Assembly: GCA_009839505.1 (NCBI GenBank)
Contig: VXPO01000119.1
Span: 1-46,480 of the forward strand
Direction of reading: 5' to 3'
Length of the DNA stretch: 46,480 bases
Source of the DNA: Gammaproteobacteria bacterium
GTDB taxonomy: Bacteria > Pseudomonadota > Gammaproteobacteria > Pseudomonadales > Azotimanducaceae
A program made the translations under genes and the position numbers. Shown piece after piece: positions 24,718-32,800 of the stretch. Below the pieces are notes generated by a model. The model had not been told where the DNA came from. It was given only the letters and a program-made list of their open reading frames with translations, and ran no database searches. Positions within the stretch are counted from its first letter, which is position 1. Each line of letters opens with the position of its first letter.

Positions 24718-25220
24718 TTTCTGCTCCTAGTTCCTTGTTGTCTAATCCGTCGGGAAGGGCTGGAGCCGACTGGTGGCGCGGTTGTAGCGCAAGTCGAGTC
24801 CGCCTCTGTCAATCACGATGCTGGCCGGTGTGGGTTTGGCCACGCCGTGGTACTTGTCCAGCCCGATTTACCAAGCAATGGCCGCTCGCTGGTTTGTAAT
24901 CTCTGCCCGCGAGGCACGCCCCGCTTGGCATCTCCAGTAAACGACTGGCACATCGTACGGCGGCAATGGAGGCTAGGTGGAGATGGATTTCCGATGGTGG
25001 TCTGTGGGCATGAACACTGTCACGGATCCAACTTCCGACTAGCGTTCTTCCTTAGGGTTAGCCGTGAAGGCTACATCGCATCTGCTCGCTCCAAGCTAGA
25101 GACGTGGCGATGCGCACAACGTCCCAGATCACTCTCCCACGGGGGCGCAGCGCGGTGTCATCTCCGCTACGGGCAAGGCGCGAATACCTTCGGCGAGTTC
25201 GTAAGGTGCTTGAACGTCGA
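24718..25220. other. Intergenic region without a supported gene
   Basis: 503 bases between the small phage-like gene and the stop of the methyltransferase gene. A 33-codon minus-strand frame (24742-24843) reads like a natural peptide end but lacks a ribosome binding site. Nothing else stands out. Confidence 0.4.
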
Positions 25221-26543
25221 TCAACGCACGTAGAACGTCGCGGGATCCTCGGTCAGCGGCTGGGGTTCGTACTCTCCCACGTAGTCAAAGAAGTCGACAC
25301 GCAGCCGCGGCAGGTCGACCTTGATGCGCTCGACCAGCCTGGGTGTGGCCGCCCCCTCAAAGTCGTCATACACCAGGAACGTCACCTTCCCCGACTGCAG
25401 ATGCACCTTGATCAGGTCGACCGAACCGGCATCCCCGAAAAGCTGCAGGGCGCAGCCGACGTAGATTCGGATCAGCGGCAGGCACTCGCCGAGCACCGAC
25501 TGATGGAACGTCAAGTCGTGGTCGTCGTTCAGCACGCCGATGCCAAGCTCCTCGTGGCAGAAGGCGGCCGCTTCCTCGAGCCGTGCACTGTCGCCCGTCG
25601 CGAACAGGGCACGCTTGCCGGCGTTGCGCGCCTTCGTGATGCTGTCGAAGAAGAACCGCACGTCCCGCTGCAGCCGGTCGGGAAGTTGGCTGTAGGGACG
25701 GCGCTGACCAAAGTGGCTGAGCGCGAAGTAGACCAGCAGATCCTCCTGCCTCCCGATGGCCGCCGCTTCGAACTCTTCCGGGCTGAAGAACCGGCCAACC
25801 CATTCGTGTACGCGTCGCCAGGAGCCGACTAGGCGCATCAGCGACTGTGCCTCCGGACACTCTTCCGGCGTGGCGGGACGACCCAGTTCGAGCGCGCGTA
25901 GCCAGTACGCGTCGATCTGCTCGCGATGTTCCTGAATCAGGGCAGCCACGGCCTCGCTGTTCGGTTCCCGTCTGAGAAGCCGCCACTCCCGCCTCACCTG
26001 TTGCCGGGCGAGCAGGAACAACTGCTCTTCCACCGCGTCCCTGAACACCAGGCAGATGCCCGCCGCGGTGGGGATCGCGTTCGCGCCGAGGGTCTTCTCC
26101 ACGTACGCCCGGAACTCGTCCTGGGCGTAGTACTTCTGAAACGTGTTGCGTTGTGTTCTGACCCCGTCCTCAAAGGTCGCGAACTGCTCGCGCTTGCTCT
26201 GATACCCCAGCATGACGCTGACGACCAGAACCTTCCGAGCGAGCGAGAACGCGGACTTGAGCGTCTCCCGCCGTTCGTCGGCGTCCTCGATGACGTTCAG
26301 AACGAAGCCGAGATTGACGATGTCCGCCGGCTGCCGCTCGGCATCCGAGCGAAAGACGGGATCCCAACCCGTCGCCGGCACCTTCATCTCCGAGAGCAGG
26401 CGCAGGTCATCGCCACGCCCGCAGCCGTAGTCGAACAGCGACCGGGAACCGTCCAGAAATCCGAACCGAAGCAGGTGCTGCATGGGCGATGAGAGCGCGG
26501 ATCGCCGCTGTGCGGTTCGGTGCCGCTCGATCTGCTCCGTCAT
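25221..26543 (-). CDS. DNA phosphorothioation-associated putative methyltransferase
   Basis: A 440-residue protein. The beginning HRTAQRRSALSSPMQHLL is followed by the SAM-binding motif I LFDYGCGRGDDLRLL (residues 36-50), ATGWDPVFR, VNLGFVLNVIEDADERRETL and a KVLVVSVML strand. This matches the family described in protein resources as a DNA phosphorothioation-associated putative methyltransferase. The C-terminal 280 residues are family-specific, with no motif I can assign. Its modification target is unknown. The stop is TGA; the start overlaps the upstream 175-residue gene as ATGA (26540-26543). It lies about 16 kb from dndA-dndC and need not belong to the same system, though co-residence in one island is suggestive. 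Confidence 0.75.
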   Translation of the reverse strand: MTEQIERHRTAQRRSALSSPMQHLLRFGFLDGSRSLFDYGCGRGDDLRLLSEMKVPATGWDPVFRSDAERQPADIVNLGFVLNVIEDADERRETLKSAFSLARKVLVVSVMLGYQSKREQFATFEDGVRTQRNTFQKYYAQDEFRAYVEKTLGANAIPTAAGICLVFRDAVEEQLFLLARQQVRREWRLLRREPNSEAVAALIQEHREQIDAYWLRALELGRPATPEECPEAQSLMRLVGSWRRVHEWVGRFFSPEEFEAAAIGRQEDLLVYFALSHFGQRRPYSQLPDRLQRDVRFFFDSITKARNAGKRALFATGDSARLEEAAAFCHEELGIGVLNDDHDLTFHQSVLGECLPLIRIYVGCALQLFGDAGSVDLIKVHLQSGKVTFLVYDDFEGAATPRLVERIKVDLPRLRVDFFDYVGEYEPQPLTEDPATFYVR

Positions 26544-27067
26544 GCCGCCTGCACCAACACGCCGTCCTTGATCACGATGCCGAGAGAGCGCAATCGGGCG
26601 TTCCAGCCGTCGCGAGTGCCTATTCGCGTGGTGTCCTTGAAAGCACCCAATCGTTCAAGGCACTCGGTCAACTGGACGGCGGCCGGGACAAGCGGATGGT
26701 CGGACGGCAGCAGTAGCTCCTTGCGGTGCAGGATTGGCGGATTTGCCCGACCGGAGTAGTCCGTCAAGCGGCTTGTACCGTGTGCCATGTCGCAGGTTCG
26801 CGCCGTAAGAAGCGCCGGGAACGGCTGGGCGAAGTGTTCGTAGAGGAGGAAACTGAGTCGTGTCTGGGAGAGCTTGACCACATTGAACTCGGACTCCCGC
26901 GTAGAGAATCGCTCTCCAGTCTTGAGGAGGAACTCGGCCACGTCCGGCAACTTCGAGACGAGGTCGACGTGGTAGTAGCTGAACTGCGCCAGGTGTTTGC
27001 CTCGTCCGGTCGCCCGCAACTGACGATACGCCCAGGTTAGGTTTGAGTGTGTTGGGTCGCCACGCAT
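26540..27067 (-). CDS. Partner/N-terminal domain protein of the phosphorothioation-associated methyltransferase
   Basis: A 175-residue protein translated just before the methyltransferase (ATGA overlap). Segments YYHVDLVSKLPDVAEFLL, VVKLSQTRLSFLLYEHF, NPPILHRKELLL and IGTRDGWNARL look like the non-catalytic half that, as I recall, is fused to the methyltransferase in longer family members. The island would then carry the two-polypeptide form, or a gene split by mutation at the junction. The tight overlap and intact ends favour a stable two-gene arrangement. I see no catalytic motif. Start ATG 27067 lacks a strong Shine-Dalgarno. Confidence 0.55.
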   Translation of the reverse strand: MRGDPTHSNLTWAYRQLRATGRGKHLAQFSYYHVDLVSKLPDVAEFLLKTGERFSTRESEFNVVKLSQTRLSFLLYEHFAQPFPALLTARTCDMAHGTSRLTDYSGRANPPILHRKELLLPSDHPLVPAAVQLTECLERLGAFKDTTRIGTRDGWNARLRSLGIVIKDGVLVQAA

Positions 27068-27140
27068 CCGCAGGAGCCTAGCTCGCTTGGACTCCCCTGC
27101 CTACGGCGGCTTGCAGTCCTGCTCGCCGCGCCTGGGAAGC

Positions 27141-27227
27141 CCGTAGGGGCGACACTTGTGGTCGCCCGTCCTGGCCACCGACACCGTGCGGAGACGAGCA
27201 CGGGCGACCACAAGGGTCGCCCCTACG
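27141..27227. repeat. REP/BIME-like palindromic element, copy 2
   Basis: CCGTAGGGGCGACACTTG, followed by TGGTCGCCCG (27141-27168), is mirrored by CACGGGCGACCACAAGGG, then TCGCCCCTACG (27199-27227). The two arms are about 30 bases apart and nearly perfect inverted repeats, so the whole can form a long stem or two small hairpins. It is related to the elements at 19736 and 28389 but has a different stem sequence (GACC/GGTC in place of GAGG/CCTC). Confidence 0.8.
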
Positions 27228-27531
27228 TTCACCTTTGTCCTTTGAGGAGGTACACGAACAGTTCGCACCCGAAGTCCGGCTCAATACCCGCCGTCCCGCA
27301 GACGGCGAACGTAGGCGTCACCGGAGACGAACTGATCGCATCCACGCTGGCCCACAGGGTAGCCTAGGCTTCCGCCGCCTAGGGTGATAGGTGTGGGGGC
27401 TGGGGCCGGACTCCGAGCCTGCGAGGCGTCCTGGCGGCGCTAGCGCTCTCGATTCTCAACCCGAGGTCACAAGCCGGGCCGGCCAAGTCGTTGGCTTATA
27501 CTGCATCGACCCACCCAGCAGAGAGTCGGAC
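27228..27531. other. Intergenic region at the island boundary
   Basis: 304 bases between a palindromic element and the CmcJ-like gene. I see no gene. Base composition and content change from defence-type to chromosomal-type around here. No tRNA or direct repeat that would mark an integration site is visible. Confidence 0.4.
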
Positions 27532-28365
27532 ATGTCCGAACCCGCCCTAGCCCTCGACGAGCTTACCCAGATCCGAGCGGCGCTGGCCTATGCCACCGAC
27601 GAAGGCGACAAGTACTACTACGAGATCGCGACTCCCGAGTCGCAGGGGCGGAACATCGGCCGCGGCACGATCAGATGTGAGATGCCGATCTTCGATGCCC
27701 GCGAGTGGCCGGAGCCGCTCACCCTCGATGCGCATGGATTCGAGTTGATGAGCGGGCCGTTGCCGCCGATCGACTTTCTCGACGACGCCTGCGTGAAGCG
27801 TCTCTACTACCCGGCCATGGAGAAGCTCGCCAGGGAGTGCACGGGCGCGGCGCGCATCCACATCTTCGATCACACCGTGCGGCACGGCGATCCGGAAGTG
27901 CGCAGGGCAAATCGGATCAAGGGGCCGGCCACGGGCGTGCACAACGACTACACCCATTGGTCGGCGCGCAAGCGTATCCGGGACCTGCTGCCGGACGAGG
28001 CGGAGGAATTGCTCAGCAGGCGGTTCGCCATCGTGCAGGCGTGGCGGCCGATCGGTCATCGGATCGAGTCGGATCCGCTCACCGTTGCGGACGCGCGTAC
28101 CGTCGAGGAATCCGACTTCGTGCCGGTGCCTCGTACGGCTCCCGGGCGAGTGGGTGAGACCTGGCGGGCGCTGTACAACCCGAAGCACCGGTTTTTCTAT
28201 TACCCGTATCTGACGCCCGACGAGGCGATCTTCTTCAAGGTCTACGACTCGGCGACCGACGGGCGGGCTCGGTATACGCTGCACACGGCGTTCGAGTTGC
28301 CCGATCCGGATCCGAACGCGGCGCCTCGGCACAGCGTCGAGATGCGGCTGTTCGCGTTTTATTGA
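27532..28365 (+). CDS. CmcJ/NvfI-family oxidoreductase-like protein
   Basis: A 277-residue protein from ATG 27532 (an in-frame GTG far upstream would add 47 non-conserved residues). The family hallmarks are GVHNDYTHWSARKRI (HxD metal-binding pair), RFAIVQAWRPIG, YNPKHRFFYYPYLTPDEAI and KVYDSATDGRARYTLHTAFE, as in CmcJ, AsaB and the fungal NvfI group. NvfI is a 2-oxoglutarate/Fe(II)-dependent oxygenase, and many bacterial members are unstudied hydroxylase- or methyltransferase-labelled proteins. The conserved arginine and late histidine (TLHTAF) are consistent with an intact iron site. The gene stands alone between two palindromic elements; the substrate is unknown. Confidence 0.8.
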   Translation: MSEPALALDELTQIRAALAYATDEGDKYYYEIATPESQGRNIGRGTIRCEMPIFDAREWPEPLTLDAHGFELMSGPLPPIDFLDDACVKRLYYPAMEKLARECTGAARIHIFDHTVRHGDPEVRRANRIKGPATGVHNDYTHWSARKRIRDLLPDEAEELLSRRFAIVQAWRPIGHRIESDPLTVADARTVEESDFVPVPRTAPGRVGETWRALYNPKHRFFYYPYLTPDEAIFFKVYDSATDGRARYTLHTAFELPDPDPNAAPRHSVEMRLFAFY

Positions 28366-28388
28366 GCAGACACGAGGGGCGAACGGTG

Positions 28389-28500
28389 CCGTAGGGGCGA
28401 GGCTTGTCCTCGCCCGTGTCGGCGCGGCGGACGGCTTTGGGTTGATCGGCGCGGGCGACCACAACGCGCCCGAAGGGCGCGCGGTCGCCGCTATGGGACG
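28389..28500. repeat. REP/BIME-like palindromic element, copy 3
   Basis: GTAGGGGCGAGGCTTG, then TCCTCGCCCG (28389-28416) is identical over 28 bases to the reverse complement of 19736-19763. A second, diverged unit (GCGGGCGACCACAACGCG, then GCGCGGTCGCC) follows at about 28469-28494. It sits between the CmcJ-like stop and the DUF2087 ribosome binding site. Confidence 0.75.
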
Positions 28501-28521
28501 AGGCCGTCGGGGGAGAGAGCG

Positions 28522-28920
28522 ATGAGTACGCTGCAGAATGTCGAGGCGTTGTTTCGCCGGTTGCTTCAGTCGGGTCGGCTCGAGGGTTTTCCGAGAAATC
28601 CCCTGCACCTGGACACCGTGCTTGCCGTTGCTTCGGGTGGTTTGATCCGTCGGCGTCCGCATACCGAGTCGGAGGTGAACGAGGTTCTGTCGGACTGGCT
28701 GGCCTCGGTGCGGGCGGATATCGACCACGTGACCCTGCGCCGGCGCATGGTCGACTGCGGCTTCCTCAAACGCACAACGGATGGGTCGCGGTATTTCCTC
28801 AACTACGGTCGGGTTGCGGGTGTGCTGGGAGATCCTGCGATCGAGGTTGATGTGGGCGCGCTCGCAGACGATGTGCTCTTCGATCGCGAGTCACGCAAGT
28901 ACGCCCACATGCGTAAGTAG
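28522..28920 (+). CDS. DUF2087 protein
   Basis: A 132-residue protein from ATG 28522, with GGGGAG 6 bases upstream. The conserved DUF2087 core is visible: GFPRNPLHLDTVLAVAS, then RRPHTESEVNEVL, HVTLRRRMVDCGFLKR and DGSRYFL. The family is thought to be an RNA- or DNA-binding-type domain often fused to transcriptional regulators; here it is alone. A regulatory role is a guess. It is followed by 150 bases without a gene before a convergent crotonase. Confidence 0.8.
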   Translation: MSTLQNVEALFRRLLQSGRLEGFPRNPLHLDTVLAVASGGLIRRRPHTESEVNEVLSDWLASVRADIDHVTLRRRMVDCGFLKRTTDGSRYFLNYGRVAGVLGDPAIEVDVGALADDVLFDRESRKYAHMRK

Positions 28921-29070
28921 GCGACCTGATTGGCACATCGTCCTCTACCCGTGCTAAGTTGCCTATCGGTCCGCCCCCTGTTCGTCACCAGCCAATTATT
29001 GGCCTTCGAGGCCGTCGCGGGGCGAAACGGGGCGGACCATTCCATTGGGGTCGCCCCATCTTGCAACGGG

Positions 29071-29760
29071 TCAGGCGGACTTGGGCCCCGTGTCGAATCC
29101 TTCGACGATCCTTGCGATGGACTCGCCGCGGAGTCCCTGCTTCACGGTCGCGTAGGCCGAGCCGTCTAGTTCGACCAGGGCGCGGGCCTGTTCCTGTGCT
29201 CGTTGTGGAAGTTCATCCGCCGACACCACTTCGTCGAGGAAACCCGCAGCCTTGGCTTCCGTGGGGGAGAACATCGTCGCGGCGATGGCGGCGCGGGTGA
29301 GAAAGCTTCGGGTCAGGCGTTCCCTGGCGAGCATCAGGCCGAACGGCGGCAGACTCATGCCGATGGCGGTTTCGTTGAGGCCGATGCGGAAGTCGCCCTC
29401 CGTGCCGATGCGGTAGTCGCCGGTCAAGAGGCAGAACGCGCCGAGCGCGACCGCGTGTCCCGTGGCGGCCATCACCAGCGGCTGGGGGTGGCCGTAGAGG
29501 CGCATCATCAGCCGCGAGCCCGCGAGGCGCATGGCGATGGCCGCTTTCTGGTCGCCGCCGCGGATGACCTTCAGGTCGAAGCCGCCGGAGAACAGTCCGG
29601 GCCGACCGGTGATCACCGCCGCCTTGGCTTCGGCTTCGGCGCGGTCCAGCTCGCTGTTGACCGACGCGATCATGTCCGGGCCAAAGGCGTTGCCCTTGCC
29701 GTCGTTCATGGTGATCGTGGCGACGTGATCGACGAGTTCAAAAGTCGTTAGGTTCGACAT
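29071..29760 (-). CDS. Enoyl-CoA hydratase/isomerase (crotonase) family protein
   Basis: A 229-residue crotonase-fold protein. Visible motifs are ATITMNDGKGNAFG, the oxyanion-hole strand PGLFSGGFDLKVI, GHAVALGAFCLLTGDYRIG (second oxyanion glycine), LNETAIGMSLPPFG and the C-terminal SPTEAKAAGFLDEVV. It acts on an acyl-CoA thioester, but the exact reaction cannot be told. It is short for the family, lacking part of the C-terminal helical tail. ATG 29760 is preferred over ATG 29766 because GGGG lies 7-10 bases upstream of it. It is convergent with DUF2087 and about 50 bases downstream of the giant autotransporter-like gene. Confidence 0.88.
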   Translation of the reverse strand: MSNLTTFELVDHVATITMNDGKGNAFGPDMIASVNSELDRAEAEAKAAVITGRPGLFSGGFDLKVIRGGDQKAAIAMRLAGSRLMMRLYGHPQPLVMAATGHAVALGAFCLLTGDYRIGTEGDFRIGLNETAIGMSLPPFGLMLARERLTRSFLTRAAIAATMFSPTEAKAAGFLDEVVSADELPQRAQEQARALVELDGSAYATVKQGLRGESIARIVEGFDTGPKSA

Positions 29761-29816
29761 CGGCATCCCCCAAAAGCGTGTAGTTCATGCGTCGGTCGCG
29801 GGCAGCGCCCGACCGA

Positions 29817-32800
29817 TCAGTTTTCGCCGATGGCGTTCAGGAACACGCCGTTCCCAGAACCTTCCCGGCCGCTTTCGAGCATGATGCCCCAATCGAGCCG
29901 AAGAAACCCACTGTCCGTGTCGAACCGGTGCTCCAAGCCCAGCCGAAGGTCGCCCGTCGCCCGGCCGCCGACGTCCAGTTCCATGAATGGGATGGCGATG
30001 CCGCGCCGGTTCGCCAGGCCGTAGCCGAGGCGGGTCTCGGCCGTCCAATCCTGTCGGGAACCCGTTGTTTCCCAGGGAGACACGCCGCCCGCCGCGAGAC
30101 CGAATCCGTTCGAACCGGTTCGCCAGGACAGCGCCGCCTGCAGTCCCGTGCCGTCGGGTCTCGGCAGGGTCGACAATGCGACGTCCGCGCGATGTTCCGT
30201 CGCGTCGTCGGTCGCGCTGACCGCCAGCGTTCCCAAGCCGGCGTCGATGCCGAGGCGGCGGGTCGGATTCCGGTAGCGCAGTCCCGCGGCCACTTCCAGG
30301 CCGCCGCCGGTGATTCCATCGCCCCAGTCCTGCCGGGCCAAGGCTCGCAGGTAGGCGGTCGTGGTGCTCTTGCCGACGGCCGACGGTCCGCCCGCCGCCA
30401 GTTCCAATCCCAGCCTCGCCCGCCCCACCAGCACGTCGCGCTCGCCCACGGGGCCAGACGACATTCCCGTCGACAACTTGAGGATTCCTGCATCCTCCAT
30501 CACCGAGAGCGAGAACCGTTCCCGTTCGACGAACGGGTGCCGGCCGCCGAACGCCGCGTGGCGAACGTCGAGGTCGGCGTCGCTCAGTTGTCCCGACTCG
30601 CAGCGCTTGACCACCGCTTCTCCCTGGCCGACGCCCGCCGTGCCCCATAGCCATCCTGTGCCGACCCCGCGTCCCGCGAACGGTGCGAACGAGGTGAGTT
30701 CCAGTTCCAACAGGCCCTCGCCCAGGCCGCCCCCACAGGCGTCGATCGACCGTTGGAACCGGTACTCCGAGTCCACCGAGCTCCAGGCCGCGGAGAGGCC
30801 TAGGATCCAGTCCCCGAATCGGGTGTCGGCACCCACGCGATAGCTTGTGAGCGACCCATCCACTTCTGAAGCATCGTCGCCCCTCGCCTCGAAGCGGCGA
30901 ACGCCACCCCGGCCCCAGACGGACCAGCCGGGAGCCCTTGGATCAGCGCCGGCGAAGGAGAATGACGGCGGCGCGCGGGTTCCGAACACGCCGTGTTCGG
31001 CGATGGGAGCGGGAACTCTTCCGAATACGACCGATCCCGAAGGTCGATCCGGCAACCCCGTGCCGACCGCCGGTGAGCCGGGCACGGGATGCGATGCCGA
31101 CACCGGTTTCCCGGACGCGGTCGTAGGGTTGGACGAACGCGCAGCGGGATCGACGAACCTGTCGGCGACGGCCGCCACGGCGTCGGCAAGCAGGCTCCTG
31201 CCCGCGGCGGCAAGGCTCGCGTCCAGCGCGGCGAGTTCCGCCGGATCCGCGGTCACCAGGACCCCGATCGCGACCGAGGCCTCGCCGGATTCGTTACTGG
31301 CGGTCACCGAGACGCGGGTCGTGCCTTCCGCCACCGGCGCTACCACGAGCGTGTTGGCCTCCAGCGATGCGGTCGCCACTGACGAATCGGCGCTCGCCGT
31401 CGCATACGACAGCATTTCGCCCGAGAACAGATCCCCAAGATCAACCTGGCCAAGCGCGCCGCCGACGCACAACGCCAACGTCGGCGCTGTGCCGGCGGTG
31501 GGGGGATCGAGGTCGTCGTCTTCGATGGTCCCCGTCGCCGCGGCCCGGGCGAGGGTCGCGGCATGCGGGTCGGACAGGGTCAGGGTGAGACTCTCGTCCG
31601 GCTCGTCATCGTCGTCGTCGATCACCGGAACCGCGACGGCCTTGTCCGTCTCCCCCGGTGCGAACATGAGCTCACCGGTGGTTTCCTCGTAGTCGGCGCC
31701 CGCTTGCGCCGTGCCGTCCGCCGTTGCGTACGCGACCCTCACCTGACGACCGCTGGCGGTGTCCAGGGTCACGGCGAATACGATCTCGCCGGCATTCTCG
31801 GGCACGGTGTCATCGGCGACCATGAGGCCCGGCGCCGAGTCGTCGTCGAGGATGGTGGCCACGGCGGTGGCGAGCTCCGCGGTCGCCCCGGCCAGGTCCG
31901 TCAGTTCGAGGGTGAAGGTCTCGTCATCCTCGTCGAGAACATCGTCCACGACGTCCACCTCGATCGTCTTCTCGCGCTCGCCGACCGCGAAGGTCAACGT
32001 GCCCGATGCCGCCACGTAGTCGACGCCCGCGACGGCGCTACCGTCGGAAGTGGCATGGGAAGCCGTCACGCCGGCGTGGTCCGCGCTGTCCAGCCGGACG
32101 GTGAACGCCACCGTGCCGTCGGCCTCGGTGACCTCCGCCCCGGCCATCGTGAGCGCAACCAACGAGTCGTCGTCCAGGATCGTTCCGGTCGCCGATGACG
32201 TCGCGATGACGACGTTGCCCGGGTCCGACAGCTCGAGGGAGAACGTCTCGCGGTCCTCGACGGCGGCGTCTTCCGGCAGGCGGACAACCACGCTCGCATG
32301 TGTCGCTCCCGGCGCAAGGGTCAGGACGCCGGAGACCGGCTCGTAGTCGGCACCGGGCGTCGCCGTGCCGCCGATGGTCTCGTAGAACACCGAGACCGCA
32401 AGGCCGCTGGGGCCCGACAGCCGGACCACGAATTCCACGGTGGTTCCCTCGACGCCCGAGCCGTCCTCCACCGAAATCGTTGGGGGTGGGTCGTCGTCCA
32501 TGATCGTGCCGATCGCCGATTCCGCTGCGATGCCGGCGTTCGACGGCGTCGAGAGGATCAGCGCGAACGTCTCCTCCGCTTCGTCTAGGGTGTCGTCGAG
32601 GAGCTGAACCGGCACCACGTTGCTGGTGGCGCCCGGCTCGAACGTCAGCACGCCCGTCGTCGGCTCGTAGTCCTCGCCTGCCGCAGCCGTCACGTCCGCC
32701 GTCGCGTACTCCACGGTGGCGTTCTCCGCCGCGGCGCCCGTCAGCGTGACCGAGAACTCGATGCGTTCACCCTCGGTGCCCGAGGCACCGGCGACGGCGG

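Noticed and set aside
24742-24843. A 33-codon minus-strand frame ending LRYNRATSRLQPFPTD
   Set aside because: It reads like a peptide but has no ribosome binding site, no recognisable family and an upstream stop. Too weak to call.
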